Counted from the first letter of the stretch, positions 53,476 through 62,409 are shown. The stretch is DNA of 64,000 bases from Leifsonia poae (GCF_027921845.1 NZ_BSEN01000001.1:368014-432013); one strand, 5' to 3'. The notes: generated by a model from the sequence alone, not told the origin. Made by a program: numbers and translations.

Positions 53476-54453
53476 ATGAGCACGCAGGCGCAGGCCACGC
53501 GAATCGCGGAGTACCCCCGGCCCAGCCATTTCCTCCTCCACCTGAGCGACACCCACCTCATCACCGGGGACCGCCTGCTCTACGACAAGGTCGACGCGGA
53601 CGCGCACCTCCGCCGGCTCTTCGAGGAGTTCGAGGAGGCGGGCGCCCGGCCCGACGCGATCGTCTTCACCGGGGACCTCGCCGACAAGGGCGATCCGGCC
53701 GCCTATGCGAAGCTCCGCAGCATCGTCGAGCCCGCCGCCGCCCGCATGGGCACCCAGGTCATCTGGGTGATGGGCAACCACGACAACCGCGCCGCCTTCC
53801 GTTCCGAACTGCTCGGGCTCGCCCCCTCGATGGCGCCCGTCGATCGCGTCACCGACGTCGCCGGCCTGCGTGTGATCACCCTCGACTCGACCGTCCCCGG
53901 CGCCCACCACGGCGAGGTCACGGAGGCCCAGCTCGACTGGCTCGCCGAAGAGCTCGCGAGCCCCGCGCCGCACGGCACCATCCTGGCCATGCACCACCCG
54001 CCCGTGCCGAGTGTGCTCGACCTGGCCGTCTCCGTCGAGCTGCGCGACCAGTGGTCGCTCGCCGAGGTGCTCGAGGGCTCGGATGTCCGCAGCATCATCG
54101 CCGGGCACCTGCACTACTCGACGAACGCGACCTTCGCGGGGATCCCGGTCTCCGTCGCCTCCGCGACCTGCTACACCCAGGATCTCAACGTCGCGGCCGG
54201 CGGCACCCGCGGCCGCGACGGCGCCCAGGCCTTCAATCTCGTGCACGTGTTCGGCTCGACCGTGCTGCACTCGGTCGTCCCGATCGGGCACTACCCGACC
54301 GTGAGCTACGTGACGCCGGAGGAGTCGGCCGGCCGGCTCGAACGCTCGGGCATCGTCATCCCGCCTGCGGCCGCGACGACGCATGCCGTCGAACCCGCGC
54401 TCGCCCTCGTGGACGACCCGGCGCTCGCGACGCTTGCGGCGACGCCCGCCTGA
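53476..54453 (+). CDS. Metallophosphoesterase, CpdA-like cyclic-nucleotide phosphodiesterase
   Basis: 325-residue calcineurin-like phosphoesterase. All metal motifs are present in order: [30 protein letters not shown] and AGHLHYSTN. The layout and size match 3',5'-cyclic-AMP phosphodiesterase CpdA of actinobacteria, but the substrate is inferred. The 108 bases upstream hold no gene. It ends 15 bases from the convergent Stealth gene. Confidence 0.85.
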   Translation: MSTQAQATRIAEYPRPSHFLLHLSDTHLITGDRLLYDKVDADAHLRRLFEEFEEAGARPDAIVFTGDLADKGDPAAYAKLRSIVEPAAARMGTQVIWVMGNHDNRAAFRSELLGLAPSMAPVDRVTDVAGLRVITLDSTVPGAHHGEVTEAQLDWLAEELASPAPHGTILAMHHPPVPSVLDLAVSVELRDQWSLAEVLEGSDVRSIIAGHLHYSTNATFAGIPVSVASATCYTQDLNVAAGGTRGRDGAQAFNLVHVFGSTVLHSVVPIGHYPTVSYVTPEESAGRLERSGIVIPPAAATTHAVEPALALVDDPALATLAATPA

Positions 54454-54468
54454 GCATCCGGCCGGACG

Positions 54469-56121
54469 TCACGCCAGAGCGGAGACCTCGGGTTCGGCCG
54501 CCCCGACCTCTGCCGGTTTCTCCCACGGCGCCGCGATCGGATAGTAGCGCTCGAGGAACTCCGTGACGACGGCCGTGCGCTCATCGGCCGACACCTCCGG
54601 GAAGCTCCCGTCGTTGAGACAGAACAGGTCGACGTCGCGCTTCTTGAGCATCCCCGGCAGCATCCCCAGCCCCGCACGCGATGTCGTGTCGACGTAGAGC
54701 ACCTCTGCGCTGTCCTGCTGAACGGCGCGGCCGGTCATCAGCGCGTAGTAGTGGTACAGCGAGTTGGTGACCGAGATGTCGGTGCTCGCGCGGAACTGGC
54801 TGCGCTGCGTGCGTTCGAAGTCCTCCGGGAACGCCCGCTCCAGCTCGTACAGCACGCTCGTGCGCAACGGCGCCGCCGTGTGCTCGAGGTGACGCGTGAT
54901 GACGCGGCCGAACCGCTCCCAGAGCAGGCGGCGGTTCACGCGGGCGGAGTTCTCGAACCCGCTGCGCGCCGGGTCGTTCTCCCCGAGCCCGATGCGGGTC
55001 TGCGCCTCGATGAACTTGGTGACGCCACCCGGCGAGAAGAACATGCTCGGCTGCACCGGCCGCCCGAAGAACATGTCGTCGTTCGAGTACAGGAAGTGCT
55101 CGCTGAGCCCCTCGATGTGGTGCAGTCGGCTCTCGATGGCGTGCGAATTGTGGGTCGGCAGCGCCTCGGGGTCGTCGAAGAACTCCTCGCTCCGCACGAT
55201 GCGCACCGACGGATGCTCGTCGAGCCACGCCGGACGCGGCGAGTCCGTCATGATGAAGATCTGCCGGATCCAGGGGGCGAACAGGTAGATCGATCGCAGC
55301 GCGAACTTCAGCTCGTTGATCTGCCGGAACCGCGCCTCCGAGTCGTCGCCTTCGCCGACCACGTAGTTCTGCATCCGCTTCGCGCGTGCCCGCTGGAACT
55401 CGAGGTCCGTTCCGTCGACCCACGAGAACACGATGTCGATGTCGAAGCGCACGTCGGAGGCGTGCGGGTCGAACATCCCGCGCAGTGTGTTCCAGGTGCG
55501 GCCGTACAGGTCGACGGTCGCGCGCACGGCCTCCGCCTTCGGCAGCAGGCGCCGGGTGAGCGAGTTCTCCACCGGGCAGTCGATCACGTCGTCGCCGAAT
55601 CGCCACAACTGCACCTCGATGCCGGTGGACGCGCCGTAGCTGAGTCCGCCGACCGGTTCGATCCGCGGGCGGTAGAGACGGAAGATGCGGGCCTTGCGCT
55701 TGGGCGACAGCGAACCCGAGCTCACCAGTACCGGCCGGGCGTCTTTGCCGTCGATCGTCTTGGAGTAGAGCGGTTCGTCGGCGCAGGCGTCGGCCAGGAC
55801 CTCCGTGAGACGGCCCTTGAGGGACTGGTCGAGCGCGATGACCGGGCGCTCGTCGTTGCCGCGCACCAAGAGGAAGTCGATGCCGGCGGCGGTCAGCACG
55901 TCACCGATGAAGAGGAGGTCTTCGACGAGGGCCTGATGCGGCGTGAGCGTCGTATTGACCAGGCGGGCCACGCCCTTGCGCACCACGACGTCGGTTCGAT
56001 TGTGCGTGGTCGGCCACGATCTCGAGACGGTCCCCGCTCCGCTCGACGGCCCGAATTCTCCGTCGGGTTCGGTTGTCGGCTCCAGCGAGAAATTGTGGGT
56101 CGCGGCGCTACCAGCGGTCAT
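54469..56121 (-). CDS. Stealth-family sugar-phosphate transferase
   Basis: 550-residue protein with the four conserved regions of the Stealth family: DIDIVFSWVDGTD (CR1), LRSIYLFAPWIRQIFIMTD through SRLHHIEGLSEHFLYSNDDMFFG (CR2), a central SVLYELERAFPEDFERTQRSQFRAST region (CR3) and CLNDGSFPEV (CR4). Known relatives transfer hexose 1-phosphate to make phosphodiester-linked capsule or teichoic-type polymers, and the domain is shared with GlcNAc-1-phosphotransferase. CGGAGAAC is upstream of the ATG. No other glycan-polymer gene is adjacent. Confidence 0.88.
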   Translation of the reverse strand: MTAGSAATHNFSLEPTTEPDGEFGPSSGAGTVSRSWPTTHNRTDVVVRKGVARLVNTTLTPHQALVEDLLFIGDVLTAAGIDFLLVRGNDERPVIALDQSLKGRLTEVLADACADEPLYSKTIDGKDARPVLVSSGSLSPKRKARIFRLYRPRIEPVGGLSYGASTGIEVQLWRFGDDVIDCPVENSLTRRLLPKAEAVRATVDLYGRTWNTLRGMFDPHASDVRFDIDIVFSWVDGTDLEFQRARAKRMQNYVVGEGDDSEARFRQINELKFALRSIYLFAPWIRQIFIMTDSPRPAWLDEHPSVRIVRSEEFFDDPEALPTHNSHAIESRLHHIEGLSEHFLYSNDDMFFGRPVQPSMFFSPGGVTKFIEAQTRIGLGENDPARSGFENSARVNRRLLWERFGRVITRHLEHTAAPLRTSVLYELERAFPEDFERTQRSQFRASTDISVTNSLYHYYALMTGRAVQQDSAEVLYVDTTSRAGLGMLPGMLKKRDVDLFCLNDGSFPEVSADERTAVVTEFLERYYPIAAPWEKPAEVGAAEPEVSALA

Positions 56122-56226
56122 GTTCTCCGATCATTCGGCTCAGTCAGGACGGCCCGGTGCCGTCTCCAGAAGAATACGGCACTCATCTGCGTGTTCACCC
56201 TTCCAGCCAGGGCCCGAGCGGCCCGC

Positions 56227-57213
56227 TCACGCGCGGGCGTCGGCGACGTCACGCGCCTTGAGCACCCGGAAGGGCGACACCGGCCGGGTGCCGAGCACGA
56301 TCTTGCCGCGGGCGTGCAGCTTCTCGAGGTCGTCGAACGCGCCACGGATGTCGTCCAGCGGATAGAAGCCGGAGATCAGCACCGTGATCGCGTGTTCGGC
56401 GGCGAGCGTCACGATGCGCGCGAGCTGGCGCGTCGACCGCTCGCGCGCCTCCGGATCGTCGTCGAGCGCGGCCAGTTCGCGCTGCCTCCGGTCTTCGCTC
56501 GACCGGTACCGCGCCGACGGGACGCCGAGCTCGTCGGCGAGCGCTCGGCCGTCCTGGCCGAAGTTGTCGATGAAGGCTGTCACGCCCCCGGGCGCGACGG
56601 CGCGGATGCGGTCGGCGATTCCCGGGCCGTACAGCACCGGCTTGATCCCGAGCTGGCGCAGGTAGTCGAAGTTGCGCTCGCCGCACGTGCCGATCACGGT
56701 CGCACCCGCGCGCTTCGCGAGCTGCGTCTCGATGCTGCCGACCCCGCCGGCGGCCGCCGAGACGACGAGCGTGTCTCCGACGCCGATCCGGAGCTCGTCG
56801 AGGGTGTCGAGGGCGCAGACGCCGGCCAGATACAGGCTGCCCGCGACCTCCCAGGCGAGCGCCTTCGGCTTGGCGACGAGGGCATCGGCGGCGACGAGCA
56901 CGTGCGTCGCATGGGCTCCCGCCGACACGTGCCCGACGACGTCGGCGCCCGGCCGGAATCCCGCGACGCCCGGCCCGATCGCGACGACGATCCCGGCGAA
57001 GTCGCTGCCCTGCCGTCGCGGGAAGGGCGTGCGCACCTCGGGCTCGCGGCCGGCGCGGATGAACGCCTCGATGTGGTTGATCCCGGCGGCGATCACCTCG
57101 ACGAGCACCTGCCCGTCCCCTGGCTCCGGCACCGGATGCTCGCGGAGTTCCAGCACCTCGACTCCACCGATTCGGTCGTACTCCACGACCCGGATGTTCT
57201 GCGGTTTCTTCAT
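56227..57213 (-). CDS. Zinc-free MDR-type NADP-dependent oxidoreductase
   Basis: 328-residue quinone-oxidoreductase-like enzyme. The N-terminal GroES-like fold has GQVLVEVIAAGINHIEAFIRAG and QGSDFAGIVVAIGPGV. The Rossmann domain has VVSAAAGGVGSIETQLAKRAGATVIGT in pieces. No structural-zinc Cys cluster is visible. The ATG at 57213 has TAGGAGG 9 bases upstream and is preferred to the one 45 bases earlier. A CTAGC/GCTAG palindrome sits about 30 bases upstream. The substrate is unknown. Confidence 0.88.
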   Translation of the reverse strand: MKKPQNIRVVEYDRIGGVEVLELREHPVPEPGDGQVLVEVIAAGINHIEAFIRAGREPEVRTPFPRRQGSDFAGIVVAIGPGVAGFRPGADVVGHVSAGAHATHVLVAADALVAKPKALAWEVAGSLYLAGVCALDTLDELRIGVGDTLVVSAAAGGVGSIETQLAKRAGATVIGTCGERNFDYLRQLGIKPVLYGPGIADRIRAVAPGGVTAFIDNFGQDGRALADELGVPSARYRSSEDRRQRELAALDDDPEARERSTRQLARIVTLAAEHAITVLISGFYPLDDIRGAFDDLEKLHARGKIVLGTRPVSPFRVLKARDVADARA

Positions 57214-57240
57214 CGAGCTGCGCCTCCTAGGACGGCATAT

Positions 57241-57258
57241 AACTAGCTTAGCTAGCAA
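57241..57258 (-). promoter_or_regulatory. Inverted repeat upstream of the oxidoreductase
   Basis: TTGCTAGCTAAGCTAGTT on the minus strand: CTAGC and GCTAG arms around TAA. It lies 28 bases before the start codon and next to an AT-rich TTATAT stretch that could be a -10 box. This form is common for MarR- or TetR-type operators, but no such regulator is adjacent. Confidence 0.4.
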
Positions 57259-57374
57259 ATTCTCGAGGCGCTACGGGCGGGCCGCGATTCCCAGCCACCC
57301 CGCCGCGCGGCGGCCGGCAGACATCATCCTTTCCGGGTGATCGCAGATCGCTCAGCGGCCGCTACCGTGACGGG

Positions 57375-58223
57375 ATGACAGAGGAACGCGAGCTGGACAA
57401 GCCTGCGGGCACGGTGCTGTCGGACCTGGTGCATGGCCGGATCCTGCACCTCCCGGTGAGCATCGATCAGTCCATCGAGGATTTCCACGATTCGTCCCAG
57501 GAATGGCGGCGGCTGTTCTCCGAGCTGCTGGGGACGTTCTTCCTCGTGCTCGTCGCCGCGGGCGGCGGGATGATGGGGCAAGCCTTTGCGAACACCATCA
57601 CGCGCACCGATGCCGTCGTCGCTCCCGGACTGATGGTGTTCGCCATCATCCTGTTCATGGGCAAGGTCTCGGGCGCGCACCTCAACCCGGCGGTGAGCAT
57701 CGCGTTCGCGCTGCGCGGCGACTTCCCCTGGGCGCGCGTGCCCGGCTACATCATCGTCCAGCTCGCCGGAGCCTCGCTCGCCGCCTGGTTCCTGACGGCG
57801 GTGCTCCCCGTCTCGGCGTCGGCCGGCTCGAACTACCCGGCGAAAGGCTACGCCGACGGCATCGCCTTCGTCATGGAGCTCGTGCTGACGTTCGGGCTGG
57901 TCAGCGTCATCCTGGGCACCGCCTCCGGAGCGCAGAACGTGGGCATCGTCGGCGCGTTCGGAGTAGGCGCGTACATCATCCTGGCCGGGCTGTGGGGCAG
58001 CCCGATCTCGGGGGCGTCGATGAACCCGGCCCGCACCTTCGGCCCCGACCTCGTCGCCGGGGACTTCACGGCGTACTGGGTGTACGTGGCCGGACCCATC
58101 GCCGGCGCCGTCGTCGCCGTCGGGGTCGCGTTCGTGCTGCGGGGGCGCGGCGGTGGGATCGCGGGCTCCGGCGCGGCGCAGGGCGCGATCAAGACGAGGG
58201 TGTCGTCACCCGACCAGCCGTGA
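57375..58223 (+). CDS. Aquaporin/glycerol-facilitator (MIP) family channel
   Basis: 282-residue channel with six membrane segments and two NPA boxes, SGAHLNPAVS and SGASMNPARTFGPDLV. A hydrophilic N-terminal extension of about 45 residues precedes the first membrane helix, longer than usual. NPARTFGPD with Arg after NPA is common to water-type channels. Solute specificity is not certain. No strong ribosome site is visible. Confidence 0.9.
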   Translation: MTEERELDKPAGTVLSDLVHGRILHLPVSIDQSIEDFHDSSQEWRRLFSELLGTFFLVLVAAGGGMMGQAFANTITRTDAVVAPGLMVFAIILFMGKVSGAHLNPAVSIAFALRGDFPWARVPGYIIVQLAGASLAAWFLTAVLPVSASAGSNYPAKGYADGIAFVMELVLTFGLVSVILGTASGAQNVGIVGAFGVGAYIILAGLWGSPISGASMNPARTFGPDLVAGDFTAYWVYVAGPIAGAVVAVGVAFVLRGRGGGIAGSGAAQGAIKTRVSSPDQP

Positions 58224-58266
58224 CGACAGGCCGGATGCGCGCGCCCGGCCGGTCACGCAGTACCGG

Positions 58267-58554
58267 TCAGTCCTTGGCGTCGATCAGGAACTGCACCGCT
58301 TTCGTCCAGTCGCTGTCGACCGTGGTCGGCGGGATGTCCTCCTCGCCCGGGAAGCGGCTGGCGAAGTGCACGCCGGGGTCGCCGTTCACCGGGTCCGCCA
58401 GGGTGACGAGACCGAAGTACCGCTCGTCGTTCTCCACGCGCCACGTCCCGCGCGCATCCGGCACCGGGACCAGGCGCACGGTGTAGCCGCCATAGGCGTA
58501 TTCGTCGTCCGGGAATTCCACCGGCTCCTGGGTCTCTGCGCTCGCGTCGGTCAT
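58267..58554 (-). CDS. Hypothetical 95-aa protein
   Basis: Acidic soluble protein, MTDASAETQEPVEFPDDEYA at the start and TKAVQFLIDAKD at the end. It has an EYAYGGYTVRLVPVPD core I cannot assign. AAGGCAG is upstream of the ATG. Codon use matches the neighbours. Confidence 0.65.
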   Translation of the reverse strand: MTDASAETQEPVEFPDDEYAYGGYTVRLVPVPDARGTWRVENDERYFGLVTLADPVNGDPGVHFASRFPGEEDIPPTTVDSDWTKAVQFLIDAKD

Positions 58555-58600
58555 GGCTGCCTTCTGTCGGGTGCCGCGGCGGATCTGCGGCCTGACCCAT

Positions 58601-58632
58601 CGAACAACTAGTTCACGGAACTAGCAAGTTCG
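58601..58632 (-). terminator. Nested hairpin after the glutaminase gene
   Basis: CTAGTTC-ACG-GAACTAG forms a perfect inner stem (58608-58624) and CGAAC/GTTCG an outer one. It is about 40 bases beyond the glutaminase stop on the minus strand and also in front of the 95-aa gene, so it could be a terminator or an operator. Confidence 0.5.
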
Positions 58633-58670
58633 GCACGCTCCCGTTGATTTCCGAGCCGGATGCGCGTACG

Positions 58671-59729
58671 TCAGGCGCCGGCGGGATCGAACGGTTTCGA
58701 GGCGAACACGTCGAGCCCGAGCGCATGGGAGAGGAAGCGCGCGGCGCGCTGGCCGCGCACGCTGTTCCCAGCCGGGTCGAGCCGCGGCGAGAACGTGCCG
58801 AGCCCGCCCTTGCCCGGCGCGACGGTGATGATGCCGCCCGAGACGCCGCTCTTGCCCGGCACCCCCACCTCGAACAGCCAGTCGCCCGAGAACTCGTAGA
58901 GCCCCGAGGTGGCCATCACCGCGAGGGTGTCCCGGCAGACCGCCGCGTCGATCACCTGCTCGCGGGTGACGGGGTTGGTCCCGCCGTTCGCGAGCGTCGC
59001 CGCCATCACAGCGAGGTCCTCCGTCGAGACGAGGAGCGAGCACTGCTTCGTGTACACGTCCGTTGTCTCGATCGGGTCGACGTCGATCCGCCCGTAGCTC
59101 TGCAGCAGCCGGGCGATGGCCATGTTGCGCTGATTCGTCGCGGCCTCCGACGCGTAGACCTCGTCGTCGAGCTCGAGCGGATGCCCCGCGAAGCGCGAGA
59201 GGCCGTCCTGGATGAACGTCCACTTCTCCGCGGCGGTCGCCCCCGGCGCGAGCCCCGTCGTCGTGATCGCGCCCGCGTTGACCAGCGGATTCCTCGGGTC
59301 GCCGTCGCTCAGCTCGATCGCCATCACCGAGTTGAACGGGAGACCCGTGTTGTTGACGCCGACCCGCCGCGAGACCTCCGCGTGTCCCAATGCATGGCAG
59401 ACCAGCGCGAACACGAACACCTTGGAGATCGACTGGATCGAGAAGCGCAGTGCGGCGTCGCCCGTGCTGGCGGACTGCCCGCGGACCCCGCAGATGCTCA
59501 ACCCGAACAGACCGGGGTCTGCCCGCCCCAGCGACGGGATGTAGTCGGCGACCGCCCCATCGTCGAGGTCGCGGTACCGATCGTGGGCCTCCTCGAGCAA
59601 CGCCTTCACACGCTCGGGGCTGGGAAGACTTCCCGTCGATACGGCGGCGGGCTCAGCAGGGACCCCGTGCGCCTGATCGTCGGGAGTCGAGAAGTCGGGC
59701 AGCGCTGCCTGCCGCTCCGGATACGCCAT
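58671..59729 (-). CDS. glsA: Glutaminase
   Basis: 352-residue serine-dependent beta-lactamase-like glutaminase (L-glutamine to glutamate and ammonia). The catalytic SxxK is in FSIQSISKVFVF, and LPFNSVMAIELSDGDPRNPLVNAGAI and GVPGKSGVSGGI are family signatures. The ATG at 59729 has GGAGG 6 bases upstream, better than the ATG five codons earlier. The N-terminus is about 30 residues longer than the minimal enzyme. Monocistronic. Confidence 0.95.
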   Translation of the reverse strand: MAYPERQAALPDFSTPDDQAHGVPAEPAAVSTGSLPSPERVKALLEEAHDRYRDLDDGAVADYIPSLGRADPGLFGLSICGVRGQSASTGDAALRFSIQSISKVFVFALVCHALGHAEVSRRVGVNNTGLPFNSVMAIELSDGDPRNPLVNAGAITTTGLAPGATAAEKWTFIQDGLSRFAGHPLELDDEVYASEAATNQRNMAIARLLQSYGRIDVDPIETTDVYTKQCSLLVSTEDLAVMAATLANGGTNPVTREQVIDAAVCRDTLAVMATSGLYEFSGDWLFEVGVPGKSGVSGGIITVAPGKGGLGTFSPRLDPAGNSVRGQRAARFLSHALGLDVFASKPFDPAGA

Positions 59730-59790
59730 CGTGGCCTCCGTCATCGTCGATAGTCCCGACCATAGGGATTCCCGGGGTGGGGCGCAATGG

Positions 59791-60858
59791 CTACGACGTA
59801 CGCCGGGTCCGGCGTTCCAGCGCCGGCTGCTTCGCGAACTGACCGCTGAGCGCGAGCACCAGGATCACGAGGGCCATCACGATCCAGGTCACCCAGCCGA
59901 GCGGGTTCAGAGCGGACGCGGGTGCGGTCGACCCGGCGGCGGTGAGCAGCACGGCTGCGCCCGCTGCCGCGTTGTAGGCACCGTGCGCGAACACGGCCGG
60001 CCACACCGACCCCGACCGCAGTCGCAGCCAGCCGATCAGGATCCCGTAGAGCGTGCAGCCGCCGACCATCAGCGCGACGCCGAGCAGGTCCGGCTGACCG
60101 AAGTTGTAGCCGAGCAGGATGACCGGGCTGTGCCACAGCCCCCAGATCACTCCCGTGACCACCAGAGCGGGCCAGGTGCCGAGCGGACGCAGGCTGGGCA
60201 GCAGCCAGCCGCGCCAGCCGAGCTCCTCGCCCACGGTGACGAACCCGTTCACGATGGCACCGACCGGGATCGCGGCGAGTTGCACGAGCACGAGCACGCC
60301 GATCGGCAGCGGCAGCGATCCGGCCCCCTGCGCGGCGAGCTGCTCGTCGATCAGTGCCGCGAAGCCGGAGAAGTGCACCAGGTCGAGGCGCACGATCCCG
60401 AGTGCCGCCGCCAGGAACACCCCGGCGAAGACGAGCAGCACGCTGCCGAAGAGTCCGGCCAGGCTCAGACCGACCACGCGCCACACCGGGCGGAGCGGCC
60501 ACAGCCCGAGGTACTCCGGAATGCGGTGCGGCCGGGGCTTCTGCACGAAGAACACGACGAGCAGCGCGGCGATCAGCGGCGTGAACATCATGACCGGCAA
60601 CAGGATGCCCGCCAGCGGGTTCCGCAGCCCGCCGTTCATCCACAGGGGAAGGACAGCGAGCCAGGCCAGTCCGAACGAGATCACGACGAAGGCGGCGACC
60701 GCCGGCCACGGGACGCGCTGCGGTCGGTTGCTCGGTGCCGAGGCGGGCTGCGCGTCCGTTCGAGCGGACTCGCCCACCGTGGGCTCGTCCACCGTCGGCT
60801 CCTCGGCCGTCGGGCCGCCCACCGCCGGCTCGCCTCCCGCGTGCGCCATCCCGGTCAT
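59791..60858 (-). CDS. CPBP-family intramembrane metalloprotease
   Basis: 355-residue membrane protein with a 45-residue Glu/Thr/Pro-rich cytoplasmic tail and about eight membrane segments. The three CPBP (Abi) motifs are present: VTVGEELGWRGWLLPSL (EExxxR), WGLWHSPVILLGY (FxxxH) and FAHGAYNA. Relatives cleave prenylated proteins, process peptides or give bacteriocin immunity. It overlaps the upstream HTH-DUF3887 gene (ATGA) and should be made with it. Confidence 0.9.
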   Translation of the reverse strand: MTGMAHAGGEPAVGGPTAEEPTVDEPTVGESARTDAQPASAPSNRPQRVPWPAVAAFVVISFGLAWLAVLPLWMNGGLRNPLAGILLPVMMFTPLIAALLVVFFVQKPRPHRIPEYLGLWPLRPVWRVVGLSLAGLFGSVLLVFAGVFLAAALGIVRLDLVHFSGFAALIDEQLAAQGAGSLPLPIGVLVLVQLAAIPVGAIVNGFVTVGEELGWRGWLLPSLRPLGTWPALVVTGVIWGLWHSPVILLGYNFGQPDLLGVALMVGGCTLYGILIGWLRLRSGSVWPAVFAHGAYNAAAGAAVLLTAAGSTAPASALNPLGWVTWIVMALVILVLALSGQFAKQPALERRTRRTS

Positions 60859-61475
60859 GAGCCCGAAGCCGCCGCTGCCGGGGTGAGCACGAACAGCCCG
60901 GCGATCGCGTGGTCGTCGCGCACGCTCACGCGGCCGACCATGTCCCCCGCTTCGAACTCCAGCGGAACCTCGACGACAGTGACGTCGGCCGTGCGCCGCG
61001 CTGTCGGTGCGGTACTTCGTTCGAACACGCCGACGGTGCCGATCAGCTGGGCCCAGACCGCCGCGAGGTCCTCCGCGGCGAGGGCCTCGGCCATTGTCGC
61101 GTCGAACCGATCGGTCACCGCGGACCAGCGCGCTGCCGCGAGGTCGGCGAAGACGGCGATCGCGATCTCCTCGGCGCCGTCGAGTGGGGTGGTGTTCATC
61201 GGTTCTCCTGTTCTGGGGTCGATGGGATGTCCGAAACGCTGGAATGCCGCCTGTCGCGAGACCCCGAGGATCTCCCCGATGCCCTGCCAGGTGACACCCG
61301 CTGCACGCGCGTCGTCGACGATCACCTGCAGCAGCGCATCCAGTTCGCTTGTGAGCGCGGACGCGCGTCTCACGCTCTCGAGCGCATGTTCGCGGTCCGG
61401 CGCGCGACCGACCCCGGCCGCTAGGGCTTGCGCCGACGCGAGAAACGCCGAGACCGCCACAGAACTCATCGTCAT
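60855..61475 (-). CDS. HTH - DUF3887 protein
   Basis: 206 residues. The N-terminal half has a helix-turn-helix (TWQGIGEILGVSRQAAFQRFG) and the C-terminal half a DUF3887 domain (AARWSAVTDRFDATMAEALAAEDLAAVWAQL in pieces). The combination suggests a regulator with a small extracytoplasmic-type domain turned sensor. It starts directly after an inverted repeat that overlaps its promoter, so autoregulation is likely and the mRNA may be leaderless. It overlaps the CPBP protease gene by four bases. Confidence 0.82.
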   Translation of the reverse strand: MTMSSVAVSAFLASAQALAAGVGRAPDREHALESVRRASALTSELDALLQVIVDDARAAGVTWQGIGEILGVSRQAAFQRFGHPIDPRTGEPMNTTPLDGAEEIAIAVFADLAAARWSAVTDRFDATMAEALAAEDLAAVWAQLIGTVGVFERSTAPTARRTADVTVVEVPLEFEAGDMVGRVSVRDDHAIAGLFVLTPAAAASGS

Positions 61476-61476
61476 C

Positions 61477-61512
61477 TGTAAAGTATTGCTTGACAGATAC
61501 CCTGTTTGTCAA
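61477..61512. promoter_or_regulatory. Three-armed operator/promoter of the HTH-DUF3887 - CPBP operon
   Basis: TGTAAAG-TATTG-CTTGACA (61477-61495) is an inverted repeat, and TTGTCAA (61506-61512) repeats the arm again in the opposite sense. On the minus strand TTGACA (61507-61512) can be a -35 box with a weak CAATAC -10 box 18 bases on, so binding would block the operon. Confidence 0.6.
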
Positions 61513-61559
61513 CCCCAGCTTGCGTCGCCGTCCGAACACCGCCCTGCCAGGATGGACGA

Positions 61560-62021
61560 ATGGCTGGGGTGCTGATCCGGGAGTTGCACGACGACGAGGT
61601 GCGGGCAGCGGCGGAACTGCGCTTGCTCTGGGACCTCGAGAACGACGTGGAGCCCCCGATCTCCCGCGACGAGTTCCTGGACTCCGCCGAGCGCTGGTAC
61701 CGCAGGAACGCGTCCAGCCATCACTGCACCGTCGTCGTGCGTGACGGCGCGATCGTCGGGATGGCGTGGCTGGCCGTCATCGCACGCGTTCCCACCCCGC
61801 GTTCGGTCGACCGGCTGTCGGCGGACGTGCAATCGGTCTACGTGATCCCGGCGGAGCGCAATGCGGGTATCGGCGGCCGGCTGCTCGCCGCGGTGCTCGA
61901 TCGGGCATGGAGCCTCGGCGCCGAACGCGTGACCGTGCACTCGAGCGCGGAAGCCCTCACCGTGTACGAGCGTGCGGGCTTCGCGCCCAGCGAGCGCCTG
62001 CTGCAGCGATACCGGCCGTAG
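61560..62021 (+). CDS. GNAT-family N-acetyltransferase
   Basis: 153-residue acetyltransferase. VQSVYVIPAERNAGIGGRLLAAVL is the acetyl-CoA-binding motif A, and VHSSAEALTVYERAGFAPS the C-terminal motif B. The ATG at 61560 has AGGATGG upstream. It is divergent from the HTH-DUF3887 operon and shares its intergenic repeats. The acceptor substrate is unknown. Confidence 0.88.
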   Translation: MAGVLIRELHDDEVRAAAELRLLWDLENDVEPPISRDEFLDSAERWYRRNASSHHCTVVVRDGAIVGMAWLAVIARVPTPRSVDRLSADVQSVYVIPAERNAGIGGRLLAAVLDRAWSLGAERVTVHSSAEALTVYERAGFAPSERLLQRYRP

Positions 62022-62087
62022 CGGCACGGCACAGCACGGCCCGGCCCGGCCCGGCACAGCCTGGCGCGCGGCGCGGCGCGGCGCGGG
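62022..62087. repeat. GC low-complexity tract between convergent genes
   Basis: Short direct repeats CGGCACGGCACAGCACGG, (CGGCC)n and (GCGCG)n fill the 66 bases between the acetyltransferase and the small charged protein. No inverted-repeat family member is present. Confidence 0.7.
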
Positions 62088-62192
62088 TCAGCTCAGCCGG
62101 CGCTCCTCGGCCTCCTCCTCGCGGCGCTTCTCCTCGTCGCGGCGCTCCTGCTCCTTCTGGATCTCTTCTTCACGCGGGGTCTTGTTCGTCAT
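62088..62192 (-). CDS. 34-aa highly charged protein
   Basis: Reading frame MTNKTPREEEIQKEQERRDE then EKRREEEAEERRLS: 21 of 34 residues are Glu, Asp, Arg or Lys, predicted as one long helix or coiled coil. A strong GAGGAGG ribosome site lies 6 bases before the ATG, which supports a real gene. Monocistronic. Function unknown. Confidence 0.65.
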   Translation of the reverse strand: MTNKTPREEEIQKEQERRDEEKRREEEAEERRLS

Positions 62193-62409
62193 GGTGTCCT
62201 CCTCGCCCCATTGTGCTCCTCGACGGCTCTGGCGTCACTCGAGCCGCGCATGACCGAAAGAGGGTGAGGGGTTCTCCCCAGCGCCGCCGCGATCCCGTCT
62301 CGGATTGTGAGGGGTGCCCCGGATGCAGCCCCGCACCGTGCAGCGGAAGAGTCGGTCACGGCGGCGAGCGCATCCCGATCCGTCGCCCCCGAATCCCGAG
62401 GAGACGACC

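Noticed and set aside
61506-61559. Upstream start of the acetyltransferase (18 extra residues)
   Set aside because: It would start inside the TTGTCAA operator arm and adds a non-conserved tail. The ATG at 61560 has a better ribosome site.
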